64,000 nucleotides of DNA from Maribacter sp. MMG018 (GCF_018100785.1 NZ_JAGJEC010000001.1:1-64000), one strand, 5' to 3'. Positions 1 to 9,041 are shown, counted from the first letter of the stretch. The notes: generated by a model not told the origin, from the sequence alone. Translations and numbers: made by a program.

Positions 1-8
1 GCGGAAAT

Positions 9-218
9 AACTATAGCTAACAATGCCTAAACGTAATGCTGACTTTTGGGCTAAATCGAATGGTCTCTGTATATTTATGAAGTCGCTAAATCTTATGGAT
101 TTAGCTTTGGAACAAAAAAAAGAAAAAGCAAAACAATAAGCTTTAGCTACGTCGGTAGCCGGAAACGAAAAGTTTCCTTGCCTCCGCACTACGCTTAGCC
201 GAGCCGTTGGCAATAATT
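9..218 (+). repeat. attC-like site 1
   Basis: Left arm AACTATAGCTAAC (9-21) belongs to a cassette that lies mostly left of the window; only its last bases, probably ending with TAA at 8-10, are visible. Right arm GTTGGCAATAATT (206-218) opens the first complete cassette. Inner arms CCTAAACGTAATGC and GCACTACGCTTAGC pair. A nested hairpin GCTAAATC/GATTTAGC with a 5-base loop lies at 85-105. Confidence 0.8.
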
Positions 219-225
219 AGAAGAA

Positions 226-1353
226 ATGAGTATTTGGAATAGTATAAAAACAATGGACAAGCGATTTTCCTGGTCATTTCTAGGGACGTTGATTGGCATA
301 ATTGGAATCGGATATGGTATTTATGCCGACTTTTTTAAAGAAGAAAAACCTGAACTAGTTTTTGATATACTGTCAAATACACAAGTTTTAGATTTAAAAG
401 AAGATGTATCTGAATTACAAATTCATTACAAACATCAGGATTTAAAAAAGTCCAAAAAGTCATTAGTTCTTATTACTGTTAGGGTAAGTAATAAAGGTAA
501 CGCGCCTATCACTGAAAATGATTATTACAGTAAAACTCCTTTTGGCTTTAAAATAACAAGAGGAAATATTGCTGAACCACCATCTTTGATAAACTCCTCC
601 CGAAAGTTCTTTGAGAACAATGTGAAGTTTAGCATTGATTCACTTAATAATATTTTCATAGATAAAGTACCAATTGACTATGATGAATATTTCACTGTGA
701 AAATTCTCACTATTTGCAATAATGGAGAGTTACCGGATATTACACCTTTTGGAGAAATTTCAGGTTTGAGAGGTGAGATTTACACTGTTAGATCATATGA
801 GTCCGAAAAGAAAGAAGAATTAAGCTTTTGGAATAAGTTAACTTTCGGAACATTTGGGATACACGTTGCTCGATTTTTCTACTATTTATTCTGCATAGCT
901 CTTGTAAGTATATGCATTGGTATCCCTACTTCTAAGATTTCCGATTATATTGAAAACAAAAAGAAAGAGAAAGCAATTGCGAAGTACAAAAAAGGGGTGA
1001 AACTTAAATTAAGTCAATATTCAGAAACTATCTTCAACTTTTATAAAAGATTTGGAGAATCTCAAATTAGTTGGTTGTTAAAAACATTAAATGACCAGAA
1101 AATATTAGAGGAATACCTTATTTATATGGAGAATAAGAAAAAAGAAAATTCTCTTATGAATGATTATTTGAGTTCCAGACCAAGACATCAAGATGATATT
1201 GAAATTACACGAATACAATATCTTGGTTCTATTCATGCAATTCTAAACACATTAATTGAAGAAAAAATAATTGACCAAGAGAATAATAATGAGGTGAAAC
1301 CTGATTTCTTAAAAGAATTAGAAGAATTTAATTATTATCTAAATCTAAAATAA
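226..1353 (+). CDS. Two-helix membrane protein of unknown function
   Basis: This 375-residue protein has one predicted membrane helix near residues 14-36, a roughly 170-residue region that looks like a beta-rich domain, a second helix near 210-235, and a charged, helical C-terminal part rich in Lys and Glu. The layout (short N-terminal anchor, external domain, second anchor, cytoplasmic tail) suggests an inner-membrane protein. I do not recognise the family. ATG at 226 follows the GTT arm by only 7 bases, and the stop codon TAA overlaps the AAC arm of the next palindrome, so the gene fills its cassette exactly. It has no visible promoter and would depend on read-through from upstream. Confidence 0.8.
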   Translation: MSIWNSIKTMDKRFSWSFLGTLIGIIGIGYGIYADFFKEEKPELVFDILSNTQVLDLKEDVSELQIHYKHQDLKKSKKSLVLITVRVSNKGNAPITENDYYSKTPFGFKITRGNIAEPPSLINSSRKFFENNVKFSIDSLNNIFIDKVPIDYDEYFTVKILTICNNGELPDITPFGEISGLRGEIYTVRSYESEKKEELSFWNKLTFGTFGIHVARFFYYLFCIALVSICIGIPTSKISDYIENKKKEKAIAKYKKGVKLKLSQYSETIFNFYKRFGESQISWLLKTLNDQKILEEYLIYMENKKKENSLMNDYLSSRPRHQDDIEITRIQYLGSIHAILNTLIEEKIIDQENNNEVKPDFLKELEEFNYYLNLK

Positions 1354-1495
1354 CTATTGCCAACAATGGGTATAAAAACATAGGGCGGACTGTGGTTTTC
1401 GCAAGTTTTCGGCACTTAGCAAACTCGGTTTCGGGTGGACAGTTAAGTGCTTCGAAATGCCCTACGTTTCATACCCAAGACCGTTACCAGCAATA
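1352..1495 (+). repeat. attC-like site 2
   Basis: Left arm AACTATTGCCAAC (1352-1364) is the reverse complement of the right arm of site 1 at 12 of 13 positions. Right arm GTTACCAGCAATA (1483-1495) opens the next cassette. The inner arms GGGTATAAAAACATAGGGC and GCCCTACGTTTCATACCC form a long stem. Confidence 0.85.
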
Positions 1496-1500
1496 TTGAA

Positions 1501-2544
1501 ATGATGACAAACTTAAATGACATAATTAAAACAATTCAAAAGCAAAATCAAACGATGCAAGGTGCATTTGGATTGTCTTCACTTCAGGGGATAGCTTCTG
1601 CAATAGAAAAACAAAATAAAGCACAGTTCAATTTCTCATCATTAACTGGACTGACAGATATTGCGAAGACAATATCCCAACAAATGAAACAAATCAATAC
1701 ATCGTCAATAAATGCAGGAAATAGTATTCAAGCACATTTGGATGCAACTAAATATCCTAAAAATCATTCGGCACTATTTGGATTGACTTCTACACTTGCT
1801 GAAATTGCAAAAAAAAATCAATTAGTTTCGGATAGTCTTTCAGGTTTTGCCACAAGTCAACTACTCCTTTCTAATAATTTATCAGCAATTGCTAAAACAT
1901 TGAGTCAATCTCATTTAAATAGTTTTAATAGTTTAGATATTGCTTTACAAGGTATCTCTAAAACTTATTTGAGAAATATAGCTTTAACAAGAGATTGGGA
2001 TGATATTTCTATTGCAGAAGAAGCAAATGAGACTATTGCAAATATTGCAGACGGTTTATTAGATAATATAGAACAAATTACAGCTCAAGACCTTGAGAAT
2101 TTTAAAAATTCAATAGTTTCTGAACTATTCGGATTACTAGGAAAAACAAAAACTGACAAGGCTCGACAGTTGATTTTTGAAATAATAGCAATTATTAGCT
2201 TTCTTTTAATATTCTACAATCCTTTTGTTATTCCAACCGATAAAACTAACACAGAAATAACTAAAGAAATTAAACTAGATATTGAAAAGTTAAACCAAGA
2301 TTTATCGAAAAAAATAGAATTAGAACTTAATAAACTTAATAAAACAAGAACAGCAAGGACAAACGTAAATTTACGTTATGCAGATAAGAAAAACTCAAAA
2401 ATAATTGGACTTGTAAAATCTGGACAACAAGTAACAGTCATTGAGATAAGACATAAATATCTTCTCATTTCATATATTGATATGGAGACATCAGAACCGA
2501 AATCTGGATTTGTCGTTAAAAAATATTTCAATATAGATAAGTAA
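1501..2544 (+). CDS. Coiled-coil membrane protein with C-terminal SH3-like domain
   Basis: ATG at 1501 (or 1504) is preferred. An in-frame GTG at 1447 lies inside the palindrome and would add residues that look like repeat sequence. The 347-residue product starts with a long Gln/Asn/Ser-rich helical region (residues 1-215) with coiled-coil character. A hydrophobic segment follows near 223-243, and then a domain from about 281 to the end resembling bacterial SH3 domains (NVNLRYADKKNSK, then a G-K-SGQQVTVIE pattern). SH3b domains of this kind usually bind peptides or cell wall. The N-terminal part is not assignable to a family. Single-gene cassette. Confidence 0.78.
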   Translation: MMTNLNDIIKTIQKQNQTMQGAFGLSSLQGIASAIEKQNKAQFNFSSLTGLTDIAKTISQQMKQINTSSINAGNSIQAHLDATKYPKNHSALFGLTSTLAEIAKKNQLVSDSLSGFATSQLLLSNNLSAIAKTLSQSHLNSFNSLDIALQGISKTYLRNIALTRDWDDISIAEEANETIANIADGLLDNIEQITAQDLENFKNSIVSELFGLLGKTKTDKARQLIFEIIAIISFLLIFYNPFVIPTDKTNTEITKEIKLDIEKLNQDLSKKIELELNKLNKTRTARTNVNLRYADKKNSKIIGLVKSGQQVTVIEIRHKYLLISYIDMETSEPKSGFVVKKYFNIDK

Positions 2545-2547
2545 AAA

Positions 2548-2689
2548 TACAGCTGGTAACAATGTATAAAAATAATAGCCGTTTCATCAGTAAATTCAAA
2601 GGTTGTAGCCCGCTTCAACCTTTGTGTAACTTGACAGGAATAAAGCCCGCAATCGGCTACTATTCTTATACTAAACGTTGTGGGTAATT
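2548..2689 (+). repeat. attC-like site 3
   Basis: Left arm TACAGCTGGTAAC (2548-2560) matches the right arm of site 2 at 11 of 13 positions. Right arm GTTGTGGGTAATT is at 2677-2689. Inner stem: GTATAAAAATAATAGCC with GGCTACTATTCTTATAC. Confidence 0.85.
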
Positions 2690-2693
2690 TAAA

Positions 2694-3401
2694 TTGACTC
2701 TTTTGAAAGAATTTAGAAATGCAATTTTAATAATCGCTTCTATAATCGTTATAATCCTAAAACTGCATTATTACTACTATCATTTTATATATCCTCTGAT
2801 TTTAGTAGCCCTGTTTTATGTCTACGAAATAAGAAATGAACAAAATGGATTACTAAAATCAATTTCCATAATATTTGTATCTCTTAATATAATAGTTACT
2901 GTTTTACCAGATGCATTGATTTACAAAACATTATTTAGCAATTGGCATTACTGGTCTGAAAAGGAATTGAGTATAGAGCATTTTAAGGGCGAACCTATGG
3001 AAGATTTGAATGCTACTGCAGCTGTTTATCCATCGATTATTGGAAAATTCAGCAAAGTATATAATTTTCCTTCATCAATTATTTTCACCGCTGACAACAG
3101 TAAAAATTCATGGATTAAAAAGGAATTGTTTAAGGAAAAGGATAGCAATACTTTAAAAAAGCTTCTCAGGCATGAAAAAAGACATTTGGACTTGACAGAG
3201 GTTTATAGAAGAAAAGCTATGGACAGTATTGAAAACCTAAGATTTCCTTCGATAGAAGAAAAATACAAAGTAATCGAATATTATTACAAGATTTCCGATT
3301 CGATTAATGATGTGTTTGACTTGGAAACAGAACATGGAATAAATCCTATTGGAAATAAAAAGTGGGCCAACTATTTGGACACTCAACTTGGACTCAAATA
3401 A
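2694..3401 (+). CDS. Membrane-anchored putative zinc peptidase (HExxH)
   Basis: This 235-residue protein probably starts at TTG 2694, since no in-frame ATG precedes the first membrane segment. The first 90 residues hold about three hydrophobic helices. The soluble part contains HEKRH at residues 160-164, followed by LDLTEVYRRKA, and ends with an ETEHG-x-NP segment before a Trp. HExxH followed by a D/E-rich helix and a late E-x-HG segment resembles the DUF922 type of putative zinc proteases, which I suggest with limited confidence. A metallopeptidase role is inferred from the motif alone. Confidence 0.6.
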   Translation: MTLLKEFRNAILIIASIIVIILKLHYYYYHFIYPLILVALFYVYEIRNEQNGLLKSISIIFVSLNIIVTVLPDALIYKTLFSNWHYWSEKELSIEHFKGEPMEDLNATAAVYPSIIGKFSKVYNFPSSIIFTADNSKNSWIKKELFKEKDSNTLKKLLRHEKRHLDLTEVYRRKAMDSIENLRFPSIEEKYKVIEYYYKISDSINDVFDLETEHGINPIGNKKWANYLDTQLGLK

Positions 3402-3402
3402 A

Positions 3403-3545
3403 AACTACCCACAACACGGTATATAATTAATTGCGGTCGGATTTCCCAATTGGAAATCCTTGCAATCAATTATCTTTATAGTCAGGCGGACATTTTCCGT
3501 TGGAAAAGTCCGCAACTAATCATACACGAACCGTTGCCCACAATA
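3403..3545 (+). repeat. attC-like site 4
   Basis: Left arm AACTACCCACAAC (3403-3415) matches the right arm of site 3 at 12 of 13. Right arm GTTGCCCACAATA (3533-3545) overlaps the A of the next gene's start codon. Inner stem: TATATAATTAATTGC with GCAACTAATCATACA. Confidence 0.85.
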
Positions 3546-4528
3546 TGAACAAACCTTTGAGAAATAAACTAACACTTGGATTTTTATTAATCGGAATTAC
3601 CGTTTTTGGACAAGATTTTGGATTTGATATTCATAATACTTCGTTGAAAGAATATATCCAAATGGAAGAAAAATTAGGTAGCGAAAGAATACCAACAACT
3701 TCAAACCACGTCTCTTTTAGCGGAGAAGCTCAACCGATTAAATTTCAACGGAAAGAAAAAATAATTCCTGACTTAATATCCTATTTCTATTTCAAAGACA
3801 AAGACTCTTCAATGACCAAAGTACTTTACGAATGGGATGTTAGGCATTTTAAAAAAACTAACGAACTGAATGTAAAGCAATCGAAGAAATTCCAGAAAAC
3901 TCTCATTCGAAAATTTAATGAATTAGAACAAAAGTTAACTGAACTTTATGGCAAACCTCAATCCAAAGGAGACTTATCTGACTTAAAGCGAGCTAATGAA
4001 AAAGGTGGTTTGAAAAAGAATGATAAATGGTTTCCAAATGACAGTACAGAAATTGAGATGTACACAGTTGTTTCTAATTTTTACGAAAAAAGAGGAATGG
4101 CAACTACTGCACCAACTCATAGAATTAGACTTTATATTAGAAACAATAAAAAAGAAGAGAAAATTGAACCTAAATTAAGCGAGAAAAAGCTTGACAACTT
4201 AAAAGCAATATCGCAAGAATTTATTCAAACTTTAGGAAATAAAGATTTAGTAAAGTCAAAAGAATATTTATCGGAATTAATACTAAAAACTGTAACTGAA
4301 GAGCAATTAAACATATTGATTGACAATTTGGACTTTAATAGAGAAACGGAATTAATTTATAGCGGAATCCAAGCTGGACTTGATGGAAGTGTTTTTACTA
4401 TGCTTCAATTTAAATATAAAGATGATATTTCAAATCCACCGAATGAATTAATTAAAATAATATTTGATGACAAAGATAAAGTTGTTGGAATACAGCCAAT
4501 CAAGTTACAAGGAAAAGTAACGGATTAA
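3545..4528 (+). CDS. Exported protein of unknown function, DUF3887-like C-terminus
   Basis: ATG at 3545 is chosen because it directly precedes a signal peptide (positively charged MNKPLRNK, then a hydrophobic stretch ending VFGQ). An upstream in-frame TTG at 3500 lies inside the palindrome. The mature part, of about 300 residues, is charged. Its last 100 residues (AISQEFIQTLGNKDL onward) resemble the small helix-plus-sheet DUF3887 fold found in exported Bacteroidota proteins; this is a weak assignment. The first two thirds are unrecognised. Single-gene cassette. Confidence 0.72.
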   Translation: MNKPLRNKLTLGFLLIGITVFGQDFGFDIHNTSLKEYIQMEEKLGSERIPTTSNHVSFSGEAQPIKFQRKEKIIPDLISYFYFKDKDSSMTKVLYEWDVRHFKKTNELNVKQSKKFQKTLIRKFNELEQKLTELYGKPQSKGDLSDLKRANEKGGLKKNDKWFPNDSTEIEMYTVVSNFYEKRGMATTAPTHRIRLYIRNNKKEEKIEPKLSEKKLDNLKAISQEFIQTLGNKDLVKSKEYLSELILKTVTEEQLNILIDNLDFNRETELIYSGIQAGLDGSVFTMLQFKYKDDISNPPNELIKIIFDDKDKVVGIQPIKLQGKVTD

Positions 4529-4531
4529 AAA

Positions 4532-4738
4532 TACTGTGGGCAACAACGTGTATAAAACATAGCTAATAAAGGCTTTCCGAGAGGTTTGTGTTTATTTGCT
4601 AAGACCGCCAAATTTTTAAATTTGGCTTTTTGAGAGAAATAAAATAAAAAGAAAATTTAAAAATTCGGCTTGTGTACAATACGAAGTTCCGTGTGTATTT
4701 GCACGCTACGTTTCATATACGCACCGTTACCTGTAATT
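4532..4738 (+). repeat. attC-like site 5 (long class, perfect inner hairpin)
   Basis: Left arm TACTGTGGGCAAC (4532-4544) matches the right arm of site 4 at 12 of 13. Right arm GTTACCTGTAATT (4726-4738). Outer inner-stem GTGTATAAAACATAGC with GCTACGTTTCATATAC. A perfect 20-base palindrome GCCAAATTTTTAAATTTGGC sits at 4607-4626. Confidence 0.85.
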
Positions 4739-4745
4739 TCACAAA

Positions 4746-5204
4746 ATGAATGAATTAATTGAACATAAGAGTTGGTTTAAACGGAATTGGAAATGGTTCG
4801 TGCCTATAATTGTAATTCTTATCTCCATCATCGGATTAACGTCAAATTCAATAGTTGGAGAAAAAATAGCAGGAATGGCAAAAATACATGCGGAATCGTC
4901 CCTTTATGATGACGCATTGGAATTAGCAAAAAAAGACGAAAAGGTTATTGCAGTATTAGGAGAATTACAACCTCTCGGTAAGTTAGCAGTAATCGAAGGT
5001 TCGCATAAATACTCAAATGATTATAAAACAATTGAACTATCCGTAACGGTTACTGGATCAAAAGGGGATGGAAAAATAAAGAGTAAAATGGACATTTTTG
5101 CGGACAAAGTAGATTCTGTATGGATTTACAAAACTATTAATATCCGCATAAAAAAACCTGAGGACCTAAAACAAACGATTGAGGTTATCTCTCAGCCGGA
5201 ATAA
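4746..5204 (+). CDS. Cytochrome c oxidase assembly factor Coa1-like protein
   Basis: The 152-residue protein has a WFKRNWKWFVP lead-in to one membrane helix (about residues 16-34). A Coa1/Tim21-like domain follows, with the usual order: a run of small helices ending in 'VIAVLGE', then alternating strands around a 'GSKGDGKIKSKM' turn. In mitochondria Coa1 helps assemble cytochrome oxidase. The many bacterial relatives in Bacteroidota have no demonstrated role. ATG at 4746 lies 7 bases after the GTT arm. The gene is alone in its cassette. Confidence 0.72.
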   Translation: MNELIEHKSWFKRNWKWFVPIIVILISIIGLTSNSIVGEKIAGMAKIHAESSLYDDALELAKKDEKVIAVLGELQPLGKLAVIEGSHKYSNDYKTIELSVTVTGSKGDGKIKSKMDIFADKVDSVWIYKTINIRIKKPEDLKQTIEVISQPE

Positions 5205-5205
5205 A

Positions 5206-5413
5206 AACTACAGGTAACAATGCCTATACGCAATGTGGGCTAAGGTGTTTATTCGCTACGTTTGCGTATTTTTATGAGGTCGCAAAATCTTTGGGATTTT
5301 GCTTTGGACAAAAAAAATAAAACAAAACCAAAAGATTTGGCTACGCATTGTGGCGCATCGGGAATTGTGTTTCCGCTCCCCCACTACGCATAGCCTAACC
5401 GTTGTGCGTCATT
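5206..5413 (+). repeat. attC-like site 6 (long class)
   Basis: Left arm AACTACAGGTAAC (5206-5218) matches the right arm of site 5 at 12 of 13. Right arm GTTGTGCGTCATT (5401-5413). Inner stem CTATACGCAATGTGGG with CCCACTACGCATAGCC. Nested hairpin GCAAAATC (5282-5289) with GATTTTGC (5295-5302), a compensated variant of the hairpin in site 1. Confidence 0.85.
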
Positions 5414-5457
5414 AGGAATAGCGTTACTTTGAATAGCTACTAAGAGAAAATAAAATT

Positions 5458-5892
5458 ATGGCAATAGTTAACACCTATTTATATTTTAACGGAAATTGTG
5501 AAAAAGCATTTGAATTTTATAAATCTGTTTTTAAAAAGGATTACAAATTTATGGGACGTTACAAAGATGTTCCTGAAGTTGCGAGACAGAATTTTCCAAA
5601 TTGTGAAGATGAACATATTATGCACATTGGATTACCGATTAGTGATGAAACAATTTTAATGGGAGCCGATATTATTGATGATAGTAGGAAAGAAAAAAAT
5701 GCTTCTAAATTTTTCTCGCTTTATATCAGTACCGAAAGTAAGGAAGAAGCTGATAGGTTATTTAATTCACTATCAAAAGAAGGAGAAATAAAGCTTCCTA
5801 TTTCTGACCAGTTTTGGGGTTCATACTATGGAATCTGTATGGATAAATTTGGTGTGAATTGGAAAATTAGTTTTGCTTTTGAAAACAATTGA
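5458..5892 (+). CDS. VOC family protein (PhnB/glyoxalase-like)
   Basis: The 144-residue protein matches the PhnB-like branch of the vicinal oxygen chelate superfamily. It has an N-terminal 'YLYFNGNCEKAFEFYKSVF' opening, a central HIGLPI strand followed by 'ILMGAD', and the C-terminal 'FWGSYYGICMDKFGVNWKISF' block. Members fold as paired beta-alpha-beta modules and include glyoxalase- and DinB-linked proteins of uncertain substrate; no specific reaction can be named here. ATG 5458 lies 45 bases after the GTT arm, the longest leader among the early cassettes. Confidence 0.85.
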   Translation: MAIVNTYLYFNGNCEKAFEFYKSVFKKDYKFMGRYKDVPEVARQNFPNCEDEHIMHIGLPISDETILMGADIIDDSRKEKNASKFFSLYISTESKEEADRLFNSLSKEGEIKLPISDQFWGSYYGICMDKFGVNWKISFAFENN

Positions 5893-5901
5893 ATATAAAT
5901 A

Positions 5902-5966
5902 ACGAACGCACAACACTATGTAAAAATGCATTAAAACGCATTTTACATTAAACGTTGGGCGTAATT
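5902..5966 (+). repeat. attC-like site 7 (minimal, 65 bp)
   Basis: The shortest site of the array. Left arm ACGAACGCACAAC (5902-5914; AAC also one base upstream) matches the right arm of site 6 at 12 of 13 if one extra base is allowed. Right arm GTTGGGCGTAATT (5954-5966). The centre is a simple hairpin: CTATGTAAAAATGC pairs with GCATTTTACAT. It shows the minimal structure without the nested inserts of longer sites. Confidence 0.85.
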
Positions 5967-5982
5967 TGAGAAAACATCATAA

Positions 5983-7488
5983 ATGAAATTAAAAATCCTT
6001 TTTACAATTATATTAACTCTCAATGTAGCCATTTCACAAGCGCAGGATTTACTCAGTAAAAAACAGATAACTGAAGACATTGAATTTCTGACAAAGACTT
6101 TAAATGAAAAGTCTTCCTATGTTTACCTAAATGAGTATGATTTCAATACCGATTTTGAAAACTATTTAAAAACTTTAAGCGATTCCACCCGACTTGAGAA
6201 CTTTGGAATGTTTATTACCAATACTTTAGCAAAAATTGGAGACAGACATTCTTCCCTAAGTGGAATAAGAGGTTATGATTTAAAGGAATCGCTGTTTTTA
6301 CCATTTATTTACGCTCCTTTATATGATAGAGTTGTTGTTTTAAATAAAAATCAAAATAAAGAGTTAGAAATACTCAATCCTAAATTTCCTTATCTCAAAA
6401 AAATTGACGGAATTGATATTAATGATTTCCTACAAAAAACACGACCAGAAGACATAAAAGCACCGCAAGAAACCTATTTTACATATGCTGTAAGAGATAT
6501 TCGAGACATTGAAAAAAATTATATACTTCTCAATAAAACACTTTCTAAAGAAATAGAATTGACACTTTCAGATTCTACTTTCAACAATGACACTATTTTG
6601 ACTGTTACAACAATTAATAAGTCACAAAGGCAAAGACCTTGGGATGAAAGATTTGAGGTAGATTTTTTTAGAGTAAAAGATGAAGATTATAATAAACCTG
6701 TAATAATCGAAAAGCTCTTTAACATAAAAGAAAAAATCGCATATATCAAAATTCCCGAAATGGTTAATAAAGATGAAGCACCTCTTCTTTTTGATAAAGT
6801 CAATTCATTTATGCAATCAATCCAAAATGATAGCGAAGCCTTGATTATTGATGTAAGAGCCAACAGTGGCGGAACCCGTGATTTATTGTATGAATTCTCA
6901 AAATACTTAATACATCCAGATTCTATATATGTTGTAAATGCTACTAAACAAAGAGGTCCGCTTCCATTACCAGAAGATTATAAAAAAAGTTTAAACAATC
7001 GTTTTTTATATACCTTATCCGAATTAGACGATGAAGAACAAAAAAAGGCAACAGAATTTTTAAAAAATTTTAAGCCAATCTATGAATTGGATGAAAACAA
7101 ATACAGCGAATATTATTTTGGATTGTTGAATGGAAAGAAGTTAGGTAAAACAACTTTTCACTATAACAAACCTGTCTATATTTTAGCCAATGAAAAAACA
7201 TTTAGTGCAGCATCTGTTTTCGTTTCTGCTTTCAAGGACTTACCAAACATCAAGATTGCAGGAATAACAACAGACGGCTCAAGTGGAAACAGCGAATGGG
7301 TTGACTTGCCAAACTCAAAACTATTTGGAAAAATAAGTACAATGGTTTCTTTTCAAAAGAATGGAGAAATTTTGGACGGTTACGGAACAGAACCCGACAT
7401 AAAAATTGAAAGAGACCTCAATCAGGTTCTTTGGCTATCGGACACGCAACTTGAAAAATTAAAAGAATTGATATTAACGCAAGAATAA
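5983..7488 (+). CDS. Exported S41-family (tail-specific) peptidase
   Basis: The 501-residue protein begins with a signal peptide (MKLKILFTII to about residue 20, AQ). The C-terminal half carries S41/CtpA-type blocks: 'IIDVRANSGGTRD', the nucleophile region 'EKTFSAASVFVSAFKDL', then 'GSSGNSEWVDLP' and the end block 'DGYGTEPDI'. S41 proteases use a Ser/Lys or Ser/His/Glu site; the likely Ser is in TFSAAS. No clear PDZ domain is visible, so it resembles the interphotoreceptor retinoid-binding-like S41 subgroup. It is expected to act in the periplasm or outside the cell. Large for a single-gene cassette. Confidence 0.82.
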   Translation: MKLKILFTIILTLNVAISQAQDLLSKKQITEDIEFLTKTLNEKSSYVYLNEYDFNTDFENYLKTLSDSTRLENFGMFITNTLAKIGDRHSSLSGIRGYDLKESLFLPFIYAPLYDRVVVLNKNQNKELEILNPKFPYLKKIDGIDINDFLQKTRPEDIKAPQETYFTYAVRDIRDIEKNYILLNKTLSKEIELTLSDSTFNNDTILTVTTINKSQRQRPWDERFEVDFFRVKDEDYNKPVIIEKLFNIKEKIAYIKIPEMVNKDEAPLLFDKVNSFMQSIQNDSEALIIDVRANSGGTRDLLYEFSKYLIHPDSIYVVNATKQRGPLPLPEDYKKSLNNRFLYTLSELDDEEQKKATEFLKNFKPIYELDENKYSEYYFGLLNGKKLGKTTFHYNKPVYILANEKTFSAASVFVSAFKDLPNIKIAGITTDGSSGNSEWVDLPNSKLFGKISTMVSFQKNGEILDGYGTEPDIKIERDLNQVLWLSDTQLEKLKELILTQE

Positions 7489-7490
7489 AA

Positions 7491-7635
7491 AACTACGCAC
7501 AACAATGGCTATAAGTAATTGCTGGGGATTTTCCTACGAAAAATCCACGCATAATTACTATGTTTAGTGTACGGCGGGAAATCCTGCGGATTTCTAACGC
7601 CGCAACTAATCATAGCCGAACCGTTAGCCAACATT
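7491..7635 (+). repeat. attC-like site 8
   Basis: Left arm AACTACGCACAAC (7491-7503) matches the right arm of site 7 at 11 of 13. Right arm GTTAGCCAACATT (7623-7635). Inner stem GGCTATAAGTAATTGC with GCAACTAATCATAGCC. Confidence 0.85.
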
Positions 7636-7646
7636 AAAACCAATAA

Positions 7647-8180
7647 ATGACCAAACGAGATTTTTTTAGAATCATCCTCAAACTATTTGGACTTTATTCT
7701 GTTATTCTAACAGTATTTAATTACATCCCATCGAATATTGGATATGTCACTTATCAATTTGAACCAATAGCAATACTCTGGATTTTTGGAGCTACTATTT
7801 TGGCAGTTGGACTGTATGTATTATTAATAAGAAAAACAGATAAGATTATCGACTGGCTGAAAATTGATAAGGGATTCGACGATGACAGAATGGAAATCGG
7901 AAATTTTAACGCTATCGGAATAGTGAAATTTGCTCTCATTTTAATTTCTGGATTTTTGATCATCGATTATTTGCCCAACTTTCTACATTACACATATTTA
8001 GCATTTAAAAGTGAAGTTTCGCCTAATGGACTTAATATGCTCGAAAGTTATGGAAACGAGGGACGAGTGGACTATTTCCAGTGGACAATATCAACATTGA
8101 ATTTAATATTAGGAATTATACTATTGGTCAATTACAAACGGATTGCCAATTGGATTGAAAAAAGAAATAACGTTGGCTAA
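7647..8180 (+). CDS. Four-helix membrane protein of unknown function
   Basis: A 177-residue protein with hydrophobic segments near residues 10-28, 38-60, 92-112 and 146-165, in two similar helix pairs. No family is recognised. The reading frame ends inside the palindrome: the last residues (NNVG) and the TAA stop at 8178-8180 are read from the AAC arm of site 9. The C-terminus is therefore set by recombination-site sequence, and swapping the site would alter the tail. Confidence 0.75.
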   Translation: MTKRDFFRIILKLFGLYSVILTVFNYIPSNIGYVTYQFEPIAILWIFGATILAVGLYVLLIRKTDKIIDWLKIDKGFDDDRMEIGNFNAIGIVKFALILISGFLIIDYLPNFLHYTYLAFKSEVSPNGLNMLESYGNEGRVDYFQWTISTLNLILGIILLVNYKRIANWIEKRNNVG

Positions 8181-8427
8181 CAAAACCTATAAACAATACG
8201 GGCTTCTGGCTTAACCGAATGGTCTGCGTATATTTATAATGTCGCTAAATTGAAAATTATGCGCCAGCGAAATGTTCAAAATTAGCTTTGGAACAAAAAA
8301 AGAAAAAACAAAACAATAAGCTTTAGCTACGTCGGCAGACGGAAACTCGCCAACGCACCAACTCGCCCGCTGCTGTCGCAGACGGCGTACCTCCGCACTA
8401 CGCTTAGCCCAACCGTTATGACACATT
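8169..8427 (+). repeat. attC-like site 9 (longest, with GC-rich insert)
   Basis: Left arm AACGTTGGCTAAC (8169-8181) matches the right arm of site 8 at 12 of 13 and overlaps the upstream CDS. Right arm GTTATGACACATT (8415-8427). It contains an extended nested hairpin, GCTAAATTGAA (8244-8254) against TTCAAAATTAGC (8275-8286). A GC-rich module with CAACTCGCCCGCTGCTGTCG lies near 8340-8395 and is shared with sites 10 and 26. Confidence 0.8.
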
Positions 8428-8457
8428 ATGAAAAACATCTAGCCTTCACAAAACAAT

Positions 8458-9024
8458 ATGAACTTAGAAACATTTTTCTCATCTGAATTGATTCTTGAAA
8501 ACGAGTCAATTTTAATACGCCCTTTATCCATTAATGATATTGACAAAATAGAATCTATAAGCTATAACAAGGAACTAGGAGAGTTTGGTGCCAGGGTAAA
8601 AAGCAGAAATGATTTATTGGATTACTTTGACTTTTGTTTAAACTCAAAAAAAGACAAAGAAATATATCCGCTATTAATTACAAGTAAAGAAAATAATAAT
8701 CCAATCGGAATCACAATGTTTGGAAATATTAGTTTTCCCAGTAAAAGATTAGAAATAGGATGGACATGGATTGGTCATAAATTTCAAGGAACAGGCATTA
8801 ATGCGGTTTGTAAAGAACTTTTATTAGATTATTGCTTTGACATTTTAAAACTTAGAAGGGTTGAGTTTAAGATTGATATAAATAACATAAAATCTCAAAA
8901 GGCAATCGAAAAGATAGGAGCTGTCAAAGAGGGTCTCTTAAGAAATTACAACATCCAATCATATGGAGAAAGTAAAGGAACTTTTATATATAGCATTCTT
9001 AAGGAAGAATGGAAAAAGCCATAG
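8458..9024 (+). CDS. GNAT acetyltransferase, RimJ/RimL-like
   Basis: The 188-residue protein shows the order typical of the Acetyltransf_3 (RimJ/RimL) group. The opening 'LILENESILIRPLSINDIDKI' is followed by the motif A region 'RLEIGWTWIGHKFQGTGINA', where Q-G-T-G forms the acetyl-CoA loop. The end block is 'INNIKSQKAIEKIGAVKEG'. Members transfer acetyl groups to N-termini, amino sugars or small amines; the substrate cannot be read from sequence. It is the first of two genes in this cassette, and its stop lies 17 bases before the start of the hydrolase gene, so the two are probably co-transcribed. Confidence 0.85.
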   Translation: MNLETFFSSELILENESILIRPLSINDIDKIESISYNKELGEFGARVKSRNDLLDYFDFCLNSKKDKEIYPLLITSKENNNPIGITMFGNISFPSKRLEIGWTWIGHKFQGTGINAVCKELLLDYCFDILKLRRVEFKIDINNIKSQKAIEKIGAVKEGLLRNYNIQSYGESKGTFIYSILKEEWKKP

Positions 9025-9041
9025 ACAATAATATAAAAACG

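Noticed and set aside
1447-1500. Upstream in-frame starts inside palindromes (also at 3500, 13502, 15096, 40014)
   Set aside because: They would translate recombination-site sequence; the downstream starts give signal peptides or normal N-termini.
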